NCBI RefSeq assembly: GCF_901000735.1
Contig: NC_081542.1
Coordinates: 39,661,321 to 39,725,320 of the forward strand
DNA from: Corylus avellana
Lineage: Eukaryota; Streptophyta; Magnoliopsida; Fagales; Betulaceae
DNA: 64,000 nucleotides
Direction: 5' to 3'
Shown here piece after piece: positions 1 to 11,347 of this stretch (the first letter of the stretch is position 1; each line of letters starts with the position of its first letter). The notes beneath the pieces are model-generated. The model was given only the letters and a program-made list of their open reading frames with translations. It ran no database searches and was not told the DNA's origin. The position numbers and the translations under genes are program-made.

Positions 1-1738
1 ATCAAATATCTGGAATTATTCCTGCAGTATTAGAGAATCTCATCAACTGAAGTCTTCTCGGCATGCATAAAAACTTGTTCATAGGACCCATTCCCACTTA
101 TTTTGGAAAATTTCAAAGGCTACAAGGATTGTATTTGGATGGAAACAGATTGTCGGGACACATACCATCCTGTCTAGGCAATCTTACTCAATTGGTCATA
201 CTTTCCTTATCAAAGAATAAATTGGAAGGAAGCATCCCATCAAGTTTTGAAAAATGTAGAAGTTTGCAGTTCATAGATATTTCACAAAATAACCTTAGTG
301 GATCCGTACCCATAGCGAGTCTTTCTTCCCAATTTCTAGGACTCAACTTATCAAGAAACTCATTAATTGGCATCCTACCTATGGAAGTAGGCAATTTGAA
401 AAATATTTTGCAATTTGATGTTTCCGAAAACAATTTGTTTGGTGAGATTCCTACAACCATTGGAAATTACTCGAGTTTGCAGAACCTTTACTTGCAAGGT
501 AATTCATTTGAAGGAAACTTACCTCCATCACTAGCTTCTTTGAAAGATCTTCACCATGCAGATCTTTCAAGAAACAATTTGTCCGGATTAATTCCTAAAG
601 ATCTACAAAATGTTTCTGTTCTATTATATTTGAATCTTTTTTTTAATAATTTGGTGGGTGAAGTACCGACAGATGGAGTCTTCCTAAACGCAAGCGCAAT
701 ATCAGTAATAGGAAATAAAAATCTTTGTGGAGGTATCCCAGAACTGCAATTGCAAGCATGCGAAGTCAAAGTTATGAGGCAAGGAAAATCCCATGCATTC
801 AAATTGACAGCCATAGTTGTTAGTGGGATTTTATGTTTCATCCTATTTTCATCATTTCTTATCCTTTATAGGAGGAGGAAATCAAAGAAAGAATCATCTT
901 CTACACTCATAAAGACTAACCAACTTTCAAATGTTTCATACAAGGAGCTCTATCAAACGACTGATGGATTTTCTCATAGCAATCTAATTGGATCTGGTAG
1001 TTTTGGCTTAGTATATAAAGGAATTCTTGATCAAGGAAAAATGATGGTTGCTGTGAAAGTATTGAACCTTCAACAAAAAGGAGCTACCAACAGTTTCATG
1101 GCTGAATGCAACGCGTTAAGAAATATTCGACATCGAAATCTTGTTAAGATTTTAACTTGCTGCTCCAGCATGGACTACAATGGCAATGATTTCAAAGCTC
1201 TAGTTTATGAATTCATGGAAAATGGAAACTTAGACAAGTGGTTGCACCAAGATATCAACAATGAAAACCGACCAAGACATTTGAACCTCCTTCAAAGACT
1301 AAATATTGTGATTGATGTAGCTTCTGCACTACATTATCTTCATGATCACTGTGAAGCACCAATCATTCATTGTGATCTAAAGCCAAGCAATGTTCTTCTT
1401 GACGATGACATGATTGCTAAAGTAAGTGATTTTGGTTTGACGAGTATCCTCTCAACAACAAACGATGTTTCTCAAAATCAAACTAGCACACTTGGAATAA
1501 AGGGTACTATTGGCTACGATGCTCCAGGTATATAACTAATTACATCTTATATCCTCTACATCATGATTTTGATCAACTTGAAAAGTTTCACTACCGGTCT
1601 TTCTACTATGCTTTACATATTCATTTTAGCCTTGTCGATTTTATTTCCTTCAGTCTCTCCATGCTTAATTATTTTGAAGCATTTTTCATACGAGAACTAG
1701 TCTTTTGTATATATTGCTAAGGAATCTTGGGCACATAT

Positions 1739-1856
1739 TTTTTTGACTTGTCTATACAAGAGGAAGGGGGGGAGGGGAGATGATTCAAACTAGTGACCTC
1801 CGCTTTATGAGGCATAGTCCCCAGTCAATTGAGCTACCCCTTAGGGACATGAAATA
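1739..1856 (-). mobile_element. tRNA-derived SINE in intron of gene A
   Basis: Read on the minus strand it has a box A-like TAGCTCAATTGA and a box B-like GGTCACTAGTTTGAATC, then a C-rich stretch and an A tail of seven bases (T run at 1739-1745). It is flanked by a 12-bp direct repeat TTGGGCACATAT at 1727-1738 and 1857-1868, a typical SINE target-site duplication. The homologous introns of B (about 10811) and G (about 59030) carry a single 'atattggtcaca' at this point, that is, an empty site. Copy F has the same insertion. Confidence 0.8.
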
Positions 1857-2449
1857 TTGGGCACATATGAGATTTAGGCTTTGATAGAGAAGGGCTTCCA
1901 TACATAGAAGGATTTGACAACTATTATTAAACAAGTCTCGAATCATTCGTGAATATGCGAAAATAATTGCATTTCTCTTTTTCCCCTCCCCTGTTTTCCC
2001 ATATTTGCTCAGAAAAAAAAAAAAAAAAAATTGCATTTCTCTTTCATTAAATAAGAATACATTGATATTAGAATCTAAAGCTCAAGGAGTGAAAAATCAA
2101 ACCAAACAAAATAAATAAAGTAAGAATGAAATTTAATGTTGGTCAAATGGAGACAAACAGCAAGAAACAAGAATAATTCAGACTAATAATCCCAAGATTT
2201 CAGGTGAAGCTATTGTAATAGTAAACGTTTAAGGACATAGGCCGGATACACTAAAAATTGAAATCCTGAGTGGCTGAAAAAAAGAACATACAAATAAACA
2301 TGCCATAGATGTTCTTTAACAGATTCTTAAATAGCTGATTCATTATCTTTTATTTTTTTGTGTTTTTAAAATTACTTCATTGTGTTGTGATTCACTAAAA
2401 GTTCTGGTCAGGGGCAACTACTCTCCGTGGCCAGACATGAAGCCATGCC

Positions 2450-2815
2450 CCTTTTTTTCTTTTTTCTTTTTTTGTTGAAAAAATGCACTTTACCCTGTTT
2501 AAAAAGTGACACTTTACTCCCCCAAAGTATCTAACATTGACATTTGACTCCATGAAGTACACTTTACCCACTAAAGTATTTTGAGTTGGTACTTTACCTC
2601 CCGAAGTAACTAAGTTTTGGGGGGTAAAGTGTTAACTCAAGGAGGGTAAAGTGTCAATTCAAAATACTTCAAGAGGTAAAGTGTACTTCATGGGGTCAAA
2701 TGTCAATGTCAGATACTTTGGGGGGAGGGGGGTAAAGTGTCACTTTAAATATTGGGGTTAAAAGTGCAAATGAGTGGATAATTCAGAGAGTAAAGTGTAT
2801 TCCCCTCCCCCCGCC
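2450..2815. mobile_element. Foldback MITE rich in AAAGTG/CACTTT
   Basis: The two halves are inverted copies of each other, built from repeats of 'gtaaagtg' and its complement, with the symmetry axis near 2620 (aagttttgggg). The homologous copy at 51413-51725 in the F intron shows the outer arm better. Terminal TSDs are obscured by T-rich and C-rich flanks, so the ends are approximate and I cannot assign a superfamily. Confidence 0.6.
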
Positions 2816-2833
2816 CTTTTTTTTTTTTTTTTT

Positions 2834-3013
2834 GAGAAATGCTAGAATTTAATAAAAACTCCACATTTTGCTCATAAAAGTCTAAGTGGCAAAATGCCAC
2901 ATCATATTTTTAGTGGGGAGAAAAGACAAAATAAAAAGAAGATGATGTGACATCTTGCCACATGAACTTTTATGAGCAAAATATAAATTTTTTATTAGAT
3001 TCTAGCATATCTC
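2834..3013. mobile_element. Short MITE with about 70-bp inverted termini
   Basis: The left arm (ATGCTAGAATTTAATAAAAA, then TTTTGCTCATAAAAGT, then a GTGGCAAAATGCCACATCA block) is mirrored by the right arm ending in tagattctagcat. The element lies in the gene A intron. No clear TSD is visible; the flanks are T-rich. Confidence 0.6.
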
Positions 3014-3761
3014 TTTTTTATTTTTTTATTTTTTTAAGCCATGCCTGGTTGGTATACCTTTATCTATTGCTTAATTGGTCCAACAAATAAAGAAAAAAAA
3101 AACTTAAGGAAGGACAATAATTACTTGATCAGATCCTGATATTGGCCTCTTTTATTATCCAATTTCCCAAAAAATTTCACAAGTTCTGATTGTAAAACAA
3201 AAACTATTTTTCGCATTATTTTGTAGAACTAAATAAAAAAAAATGTAACTTTTAAATATTAAATCCTAACTTTTCACATTGTGCATTTGAAATGTATGAG
3301 TTGCAGAGTACGGAATGGGTGCTAAGGCATCAACACAAGGAGATGTTTACAGCTATGGGATACTCATGTTGGAGATATTTACGGGAAAGAGACCTACTAA
3401 CAAAATGTTCAAAGATGGTTTCAACCTTCATAACTTTGTTAATATAGCATTGCCAGAAAAGCTTTTGCAAATTGTGGACCCCAATCTTCTCAAAAGAGAA
3501 ATACATGAATTAGCACTGACAACAGAAGAAGTTGGGTACAACTACAATGATCACAATGATATTGAGGCATTAGAAGAAAGAGTTCATATTGAAAACCTAA
3601 GCCAAGTGAATTCTAATGTGCCAAAATGCCTACTTTTAGTTTTTCAAATTGGCCTTGCTTGTTCATTAAAATCACCCAAAGAAAGAATGAATATGGGGGA
3701 TGTTACGAAGGAACTACTTCGAATCAAAAATACTTTTCTACATGTTGGGAGCCATGGATGA

Positions 3762-4270
3762 GGGCCAAGTTATAAGGTAAGGTACTGCAATTTTTTATTT
3801 CGAAGTTCAACCAATAAAATAATACCCAATAATTTATAGAGTGACTAAAGTCTATCAAAAGTACTATTATATTTTGGCCTTAAATTCCAAAACTTACAGT
3901 TTCCTAATATTTCTTTCAAATCACAAGCAAAAGACCTTTAGACGGCCTGCCAGTACAAGTAGACTTTCTGGTGATTGTACGCATTAGGATCAAAGCAATC
4001 ACCAAAGGTTTTCCACCTTATTTAAATTCACACGTAGCCTTATAAGTGAATTCTGTTTATTTTCCTAATGTTTTCATAGCAAAAGTTATTTTGTTTCTTG
4101 TATCATGTTCCAGCATAGCAAATATAATCAACTTATACTTTTGTAGGAAAACTGAGCTTTGTGAAGAAATCAGATTGCAAAAAAGTCTCCTCTGTAATGC
4201 CCCGGATGGGCATTGGCTTGGCTGTTTGGCTCGTATGTATTTTGTTGGAATAAATCAAATGGACTTTTGA
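3762..4270 (+). other. Spliced 3' UTR of gene A
   Basis: After the stop at 3759-3761 comes a GTAAGGTA-type donor at about 3776, an intron of about 370 bp, then ttttgtag and a terminal exon starting at 4147 with GAAAACTGAGCTTTGTGAAG. The same donor, acceptor and terminal exon recur after C (exon at 15903), D (17607), the relic (about 55797) and G (60421). The ORF crossing it is not conserved, so it is non-coding. Inferred as a 3' UTR intron from conservation and splice sites; transcript data would be needed to prove it. Confidence 0.6.
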
Positions 4271-4844
4271 TCTACATGTTTAAGCATATATATTCTAACA
4301 CACCAAAATATATGAGAATAATGTGAGGAGCTATAAGTTTTTTCAAATTCTAAAACTGCTAATTGCACTGCCCTAGGCGATTATCAGTTTTTTTTTTAAC
4401 TGTCTTCAAAAGCGGTTAGGCAGTTAGAGGTTAATAACAGCCTGCTATTTTTGCCTACGAAATTCCATTCGAATCCTTTCTCGAGCAGCACGCATCTTAA
4501 CAACTTCGTCATTAACATGCGAATGCATATACGGTTATTTGCAATATATGCAGCCACATTCGCAAAATGCGAATATCCCTTTTAGATATTTGCATCCGCA
4601 CAGTTATTGTGATCGTTAAATAGGATTATTATCGGTTATCCACAAATTAGGTAATGGACTTTTTGTGACTATTTAATCTTTTTTGACATTCTTTGGGTCT
4701 CTATTAGGGCATATTTTAAATAATTTTGAAAATAATTTGAGCTGCTTTTTAGTGTTTTCATGTTTTGGGCTTGTTGCAATTTTTTTAAGTCATAATGTAA
4801 ACACTAAAATGATCTCGTTTTGATAAATTTATTAAATATAATTA
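4271..4844. other. Intergenic AT-rich DNA, no feature recognised
   Basis: No ORF or repeat with clear ends. It contains short imperfect repeats of a gcgaat/attcgc word (about 4510-4600). The last nine bases (4836-4844, ATATAATTA) are the target duplication of the next element. Confidence 0.4.
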
Positions 4845-5241
4845 GGGGAAACTTCACTTTGGCCCCCTGAACTTTTACCCGATTTTACAAACCCCACTTG
4901 AACTTTCACTCTCACTTTGGACTCGTGAACTTTGAATTGCTCTCAATTAGAACCCTTCTATCAATTTTAGTCGTTAAAATTACAAAAAAAGACCAAAATA
5001 TCCCAGATTTTTGTTGTGTTTTTTTTTTTTTTTTTTTTTTTAAAAAATAAAAAAATGCTTTGGAAGTTGAAATTTTATACAAAAGTCAGGGGTACAAATG
5101 TTATGTAATGTTTAAAATCTGACAAAGGGGTCCATATTGAGAGAAATTCAAAGTTCAGGGGTCTAAAGTGAAAGATTTGAAAGTTCAAGAGGGGTTTATA
5201 AAATCAGATGAAAGTTCCAATGGCCAAAGTAAGGTTTTCCC
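4845..5241. mobile_element. MULE-type MITE, 397 bp
   Basis: Long inverted termini: left GGGGAAACTTCACTTTGGCC, right ending GGCCAAAGTAAGGTTTTCCC, and the mirror continues for about 150 bp (aactttcac / gtgaaag, gaactttgaatt / aattcaaagttc). It is flanked by a perfect 9-bp duplication ATATAATTA (4836-4844 and 5242-5250). A 9-bp TSD with long TIRs indicates the Mutator superfamily. No coding capacity. Confidence 0.75.
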
Positions 5242-5577
5242 ATATAATTATATATGAATGATATGTAGACACAGCTGTACACTTTAAAACCGCATTCCAC
5301 ATATGAGGACAATAGTTTTTGTTATTATCCACACGCATGTAGACCCTAATTCCAACCCGGCTTTCTTGCTTTGGCTTTCTTGAATATGCATTTTCAATCT
5401 CTTATTGATGAAGCCTTGAAAAAATTGTCCTTTCAAAGTATAATAATTGCATTTTTATGGATAACTTTGACAAACAGCGTTGAAGTCCAATATGCAGCTA
5501 CAAAAGTCCAATAAGTAGGCCGGCAGCTTTTCTCAATTGAAATTTGAGCATCATCTAACTTTTTTATATTTGTAATT
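5242..5577. promoter_or_regulatory. Conserved distal 5' flank block of the RLK family
   Basis: From about 5346 (ccaacccggctttcttgc) the sequence is almost the same as 53609-53850 upstream of the relic and gene G. It contains one copy of the word 'aactttgacaaacagcgttg', whose TTTGAC core is a W-box (WRKY site) sequence; this word is amplified in tandem at 20071-20392. Being upstream of family members, it may be regulatory, but that is inference. Confidence 0.4.
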
Positions 5578-7027
5578 GGGAAAAATATAAAAAAGCCCTT
5601 CAAACTATCAGTCGTTTTCGATTTAACTCCTTAATATTCTAAAAGTAATAAAGTAGACCCTCAAACTACTAAACTATTGTATTTTGGCCACTTCATTAGT
5701 CAAAACCGTTAGTTTGGATGGAAACTGCAAAATGATGTCGTTTGATTACGGGTAAGTTACTACAATGCCCTTTTATAATTTTTTTTTTTTTGGAAAAAAT
5801 ACAAAAAAGCCCCCCAAACTACTAGTTGTTTTCATTTTAGCTCCCTAATGTTCAGAAAGTGATAAAGTAGCCCCCAACTACCAAACAGTTGCAATTTGGC
5901 CACTTCGTTAGTCATTACTATCAAATATGATGAAAAATTCAAAACTACGTCGTTTTGACAAGGGTAAGTTACTAAAATGCCTTTTTAGAAAAAAAAAATC
6001 ATATTAAAACAAGCACGCAAAAGGGCGCCGTTTTGCTTGAAATTAGGGTTTTCTTACACTTATCAAAACGGCGCCGTTTTGGTAAATGTTAGGAATTAAA
6101 AGAAAAAACCTTAGACCCCACGCAGAAAAAACCCCAACCCCAGTTTATCTCTCTCTCCCAAACCGCCGGCCACCACGTCGTTCTATCTCTCTCACAAAAC
6201 CGGCTGCCCCTGCCACCACCATCGATCACCGCCAGCCACACCATCCAGTGGCTACGAAGCACCACCGAAAAATTATTACCCATTGTAGAAATCAAACAAA
6301 AAAATCACGTTCGTAGATAAACAACACCGATCCGACAGCAATACCATGAAATTCAATAAAAAGATTGAGTTATGGGTAAGATTTATAGGCTGCCGGAGAT
6401 AGAACGACGTGGTGGCTGACGGTTTTGGGGAGAGATAAACTGGGGTTGGGGGTTTTTTCATGGGTCACCTGCGTGGGGTCTAGGGTTTTTTCTTTTAATT
6501 CCTAACACTTACCAAAGCAGCGTCATTTTGGTAAGTGTAAGGAAACCCTAATTTCAAGCAAAATGACGCCGTTTTGTTTGCTTGTTTTAATATGATTTTT
6601 TTCCCCAAAAAGGACATTTTGGTAACCTACCTTTGCCAAAACGACGTAGTTTTAAATTTTTCATCATATTTGACGGTAATGACTAACGGAGTGGCAAATT
6701 GCAACTGTTTTGTAGTTTGGGGTCTACTTTATCACTTTTTGAACATTAGGGGGCTAAAATGAAAATGGATAGTATTTTGGGGGGCTTTTTTATATTTTTT
6801 TCAAATTGTTTTTTTTTTTTTTTTTTTCATAAAAGGGCATTGTAGTAACTTACCCGTAGCAAAACGACATCGTTTTTCAATTCCGTCCAAAGTGACGGTT
6901 TTGACTAATGGAGTGGCCAAAATGCAAATAGTTTGGTAGTTTGGGGGGCTACTTTATCACTTTTGCAATATTAGGGAGCTAAATCGAAAACGGCTAGTAG
7001 TTTGGAGGGCTACTTTATATTTTTCCC
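5578..7027. mobile_element. 1.45-kb foldback element with 9-bp TSD
   Basis: Begins GGGAAAAATATAAAAAAGCC and ends with the inverse (tactttatatttttccc). It is flanked by a perfect 9-bp direct repeat TTTGTAATT at 5569-5577 and 7028-7036. The paralogous site near 53850 has a single TTTGTAATT followed by the same flank, so the insertion is proven by an empty site. Each arm of about 700 bp contains two diverged tandem units (about 5578-5790 and 5795-5990, mirrored at about 6590-6810 and 6810-7027). The inner part has blocks such as aaaacggcgccgttttgg and a proline-rich-looking stretch that is itself mirrored (6130-6200 against 6400-6450). Non-autonomous; TSD length points to the Mutator superfamily. 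Confidence 0.8.
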
Positions 7028-7250
7028 TTTGTAATTTATTGAAAACATTTGTGGTTAGAGTAAGTTTCAACAGAAGAATCCAATACTTTTACATGTATCT
7101 TCAAAATTTGAAGTTCACACCATGAGTGACCCCCGCAATGATAAACTCAAAACTGGAACCTGACCAACAATTTCCTTCACTACTTTCCAAGGCCTTGAGA
7201 GGGATTGACATGGGTCTAGCCGTGGTCCTAGTTAGCTTGCTTTGGGCAGA

Positions 7251-7459
7251 TTATCAGAAACTCAAAGTATATATTTTGAGTTCTTTAACTGTGATCGAGC
7301 AATGTTAGTAAGTGCGCTCGATCGCACTAACAGTACTAATGCGATCGATCACATTTGCAGACAGTTTATTATTTCTGCTCTGTTAGTGCGATCGAGCGCA
7401 CTTACTAACAGTACTCGATCGCAGTTACAGAAACTCAAAATACTTTGAGTTCCTGATAA
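7251..7459. repeat. Compound palindrome (MITE-like) with a perfect 30-bp inverted repeat
   Basis: Outer ends TTATCAG/CTGATAA, then aactcaaagtat, then inner perfect arms centred on gtgcgctcgatcgcac (7306-7335 against about 7380-7409). Each arm is itself partly palindromic. The paralogous block at 54072 diverges from this one just before the element begins, so the element is specific to this copy. No TSD I can define. Confidence 0.6.
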
Positions 7460-7886
7460 AAGGTGCCATAAATAATTTTCTTTGTAAAGACATCGCTTTC
7501 TTTTTGTAATTATTTTTATTTTTATTTTTATTTTTATATTTCTAGCAAAAGACATCACTTGTAGAACTTTTTCTTTCGAAAACAACAAGCATTTGAAAAA
7601 AAAAAAAAAAAAAAAAAAAGGCTGGAGGTCTATTTCTCTTAGATGGGAAGAGACTTTCAAGGTTCGGCCGGCCAAAGATTTTGTTGTCAAAAGACCTTGT
7701 TAGCGTTAATATGACCACATAAAATCTCTGCTATTTATTTATTTTCCCATTTCATTATTAATTTCTTCACCAACTTTCCCAGTTCACACCCTAACTGACC
7801 CCTACAAAGAGCACACATAATACTCTGCATCTTCCTCTGCCTCTCACAATATTTCACAAATACTCTGCTTTCCCTTCTCCATTCAA
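7460..7886 (+). promoter_or_regulatory. Proximal promoter and 5' UTR of gene B
   Basis: Contains the family-wide block 'gggaagagactttcaagg' followed by gttcggccggccaaaga (about 7647-7680, also at 43267-43300 and 61279-61320). Nearer the start is the leader 'cataatactctgc', then ctctcacaatatttcacaaatac. The same leader precedes E, G and H. The cataata run about 70 bp before the ATG is the best TATA-like candidate. Confidence 0.5.
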
Positions 7887-10576
7887 ATGAAGCTTCATTC
7901 CTGCAACTTACTTGCACTATGCACCACATTCCTTGGTGTTATTCTTCTCTTTTCTATAACCCCAAGATGCCTCCAACCTACCACTGCCGCTCCAACAAAC
8001 GAGACAGGTCGTTTGGGTTTGCTCAAATTCAAAGAAATGATACCCAACGACCCATTTAACATCTTCTCCTCTTGGAATGATTCCATCCATTTCTGCAACT
8101 GGCATGGAGTTACATGCGGCCCCAAGCATCAAAGAGTTACGGCCTTGGACCTAACCGGCTATAATTTAGGTGGATCCATATCACCATACGTCGGCAACCT
8201 TAGCTTTCTTAGGGTGCTAAACCTCTCAGACAACTTCTTAAATGGCGAAATTCCACAACAAGTCACTCATTTGTTCCGCCTGCAACATCTCAATCTTAGC
8301 AGCAACTTGTTAACAGGGGAAATTCCAAGCAATTTCACCAACTGTCCTGAACTCATAGTCATCAACTTTTCCAGGAATAATCTTACTGGGAATATTCCGG
8401 TTGAATTGGGCTCTTTAAAGAGGCTTGTGTGGCTTGCAATTTCCGTAAATCAATTGACAGGAGCCATCCCACCTTCTTTGGGAAATGTTTCTTCACTCCA
8501 AGTACTTGACTTTTCGCTTAATAATTTCGTGGGAAACATTCTTGACGAAATAGGCCGTTTGCAAAGGTTGGATTACTTGGGAGTTGTGGACAATAATATG
8601 TCTGGTACGTTCCCTTATTCCCTTTACAATATATCAACTTTGAGGGCCATTTATGCCGGAGATAACCGACTTAACGGCACTCTTCCAGCCAACATAGGCC
8701 TCACTCTCCCTAATCTCCGTATTTTGTCCATCGGCAGTAACAAATATTTCTCTGGTCCAATCCCAGTTTCACTGTCCAATGCTTCCCAGCTTGAATTAGT
8801 TGATCTCGTGTATAACAATTTCGTGGGACAAGTTCCTGATCTAGGAAACCTGCTAAATGTTCAGATATTGGGTGTTGATGGAAATAATCTTGGAAGTGAT
8901 TCAGCTAAGGACTTAGATTTCTTAACATCTTTGAAAAACTGTACCAAACTAGAAAAGCTTGGTTTTTCTGATAACAATTTTGGAGGTAGTTTACCTGATT
9001 CTATTGGAAATTTATCGAAGCAACTCAGTTATTTAAATATTGGTCGCAATAAAATATCTGGAATTATTCCTGCAGCATTAGAGAATCTCATCAACTTTAA
9101 GTATCATCGTCATGCAGGAAAACCTGTTCACAGGCCCCATTCCTGTTTATTTTGGGAAGTTTCAAAAGCTGCAAGGGTTGGCTTTGAATGGAAATAGATT
9201 GTCAGGAGACATTCCATCCTCTATAGGAAATCTCACTCAATTGGTTGAACTTCTCTTATCAAATAATGAATTGGAAGGGAGCATTCCATCAAGTTTTGGA
9301 AACTTCAAACGTTTGCAGTTCTTGGTCATTTCAGAAAATAAACTCAGTGGATCCATACCCAAAATGAGCCTTTCTTCCCAATTACTAGGACTCTACTTAT
9401 CACACAACTCATTAACGGGCATCCTACCAATGGAAGTAAGAAATTTGAAAAATATTGTGGATTTGGATGTCTCCGAAAACAATTTGTTTGGTGAGATTCC
9501 TACAACCATTGGAGATTACTCGAGTTTGCAAAACCTTTCCTTGCAGGGTAATTCATTTGAAGGAAACTTACCTCCGTCACTGGCTTCATTGAAAGATCTT
9601 CATTATGCAGATCTTTCACGAAACAATCTGTCGGGATTAATTCCTAAAGATCTACAAAATGTTTATGTTCTATTATACTTGAATCTTTCTTTTAATAATC
9701 TGGTGGGCGAGGTACCGACCGATGGAGTCTTTTGAAATGCAAGCACAATATCAGTGATATGAAATAAAAATCTTTGTGGAGGTATCCCAGAACTACAATT
9801 GCAGGCATGCGATGTCAAAGCTATGAGGCAAGGAAAATCCCATTCAGTCAAATTGACAGCCATAGTTGTTAGTGGGGTTTTATGTTTCATCCTATTTTCA
9901 TCATTTCTTATCCTTTATAGGAGGAGAAAATAAAAAAAAGAATCATCTTCTACACTCCCAAAACTAACCAACTTTCAAATGTTTCATACAAGGAGTTCTA
10001 TCATACGACTGATAGATTTTCTCATAGTAATTTAATTGGATCCGGTGGTTTTGGCTCTGTATATAAAGGAATTCTTAATCAGGAAAAAACAGATGGTTGC
10101 TGTGAAAGTATTGAACCTTCAAGAGAAAGGAGCTTACAAGAGTTATATAGCTGAATGCAATGCTTTAAGAAATATATGGCATCGAAATCTTGTTAAGATT
10201 TTAACTTGTTGCTCCAGCGTGGACTACAACGACAATGATTTCAAAGCGCTAGTTTACGAATTCATGGAAAATGGAAACTTAGACAAGTGGCTACACCTAG
10301 ATATTGACAATGAAAATCGACCACGACATTTGAATCTCCTTCAAAGACTAAATATTGTGATTGATGTAGCTTTTGCATTACAATATCTTCATGATTACTG
10401 TGAACCACCAATTATTCATTGTGATTTAAAGTCAAGCAATGTTCTTCTTGATAATGATATGATTGCTAAAGTAAGTGATTTTGGTTTGGCAAAGATCCTC
10501 TCTACAGCAAAGGATGTTTCTCAAAGTCAAACTACCACAGCTGGAATAAAGGGTACTATTGGTTACGTTGCACCAG
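7887..10576 (+). pseudogene. Gene B: LRR-RLK subfamily XII pseudogene (exon 1 only)
   Basis: The start is the conserved family ATG (MKLHSCN). Signal peptide about residues 1-34, LRRNT with the paired motif FCNWHGVTC, then LRRs. The frame breaks near 9098 by one extra T (aactttaag against aacttaag). Further lesions are TGA 9733-9735, TGA 9760-9762, TAA 9931-9933, a 1-bp loss near 9960 and a 1-bp gain near 10088. The kinase part (10090-10576) has lost the loop frame but keeps VAVK, HCDLKSSN (KPSN in the other copies) and DFG; RNIWHRN replaces RNIRHRN. It ends at a good splice donor (CCAG|gt at 10576/10577). No exon 2 is present before the next gene; it may lie in the gap at 10946-11045 or be lost. 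Clear pseudogene. Confidence 0.9.
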
Positions 10577-11347
10577 GTACATAACTACTTACATCTTTAT
10601 ACCTCTAAATCATGGTTTTGATCAACTTTAAAAGTGTTACTACCTATCTTTCTACTATATATGCTCTACATGTATTCATTTTAGCCTTGTCGATTTGTAT
10701 TTCCTTAAGTCTCTCCATGCTTAATTATGTTGGCTAACAAGAAGGAAAACGTGTAAACTTTTCTGTAAAAAATGGTTGGAATAAATTTTTCAAGAGAAAA
10801 CTAATCTTTTGTATCGCTCGGGAATATTGGTCACACAAGATATTTAGGCTTTGATAGAAATTAACAGAGCGTGCATATATATTGAATGAAAATTTGTCCA
10901 ACAAATACAAATAAATAGACAATGACTAGTTGATATAATCCTAATNNNNNNNNNNNNNNNNNNNNNNNNNNNNNNNNNNNNNNNNNNNNNNNNNNNNNNN
11001 NNNNNNNNNNNNNNNNNNNNNNNNNNNNNNNNNNNNNNNNNNNNNAAAGGCATCCTCTCGACCACCATTTTGTCTCCTACTCACCTCCTTCAAGTCAAAT
11101 GTACCTTAACAAGATATGTAGCCCCAAAAGCTTATTAGAATTGAATAGAAACACTTCTTTCAATTCTCAGCCAATGATTTCCATACTATTATGTCGTTTC
11201 ATGCCATACTGGTCTCCAATAGTGGCTCTTGGCAATGGTAGCTGGATATTAGATGGATGAAGTTGACAATAACTCTCATAATGTTCTGCATCTAATTGCT
11301 CTGCCTTGTTCCAATATTTCACCAACTTTCTCTGCTTCTCCAACCCA
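10577..11347. other. Intron remnant of B, assembly gap, and promoter of C
   Basis: 10577-10945 is homologous to the introns of A and G (atattggtcacac, gatatttaggctttgatag). 10946-11045 is 100 N. 11046-11347 carries the C leader (caatatttcaccaactttctctgc) and no exon 2 of B. Confidence 0.6.
10946..11045. other. Assembly gap, 100 N
   Basis: Exactly 100 N, the usual placeholder for a gap of unknown size. It lies where the second exon of gene B would be expected. Confidence 0.95.

Larger units (their letters stand above)
1..3761 (+). pseudogene. Gene A: LRR receptor-like kinase, subfamily XII, 5' end outside window
   Basis: The product would be a plasma-membrane immune-type receptor kinase. Exon 1 runs from before base 1 to 1527, where CCAG is followed by gt. 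Exon 2 runs 3307-3761 after ttgcag. The joint restores the APE motif and YGMG. Visible parts are C-terminal LRRs (to about 690), a transmembrane helix (about 800-870) followed by RRRKSKK, and a kinase with loop GSGSFG, VAVK lysine, HCDLKPSN catalytic loop and DFG. Cysteine before the catalytic Asp makes it non-RD, as in the pattern-recognition receptors EFR and Xa21. In-frame TGA at 48-50 (TTA in copies F and G) cuts the LRR domain; downstream the frame is open to the end. YAAPE is changed to YDAPE. The 1.78-kb intron is swollen by a SINE and two MITEs. I call it a probable pseudogene; a product starting at the ATG at 63 would lack the ectodomain N-terminus. Confidence 0.85.

Noticed and set aside
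1760..1850. A tRNA gene on the minus strand
   Set aside because: Box A/B-like words are present, but no cloverleaf closes, and the 12-bp TSD and A tail show a SINE.
4046..4270. 74-codon ORF downstream of gene A
   Set aside because: It covers the 3' UTR intron end and terminal exon; the frame is not kept in the other copies.
6086..6461. Open frames of 76 and 61 codons, Pro/His-rich, on both strands
   Set aside because: They lie in mirrored arms of the foldback element; the two frames are inverse copies of the same DNA, with no sign of a gene.
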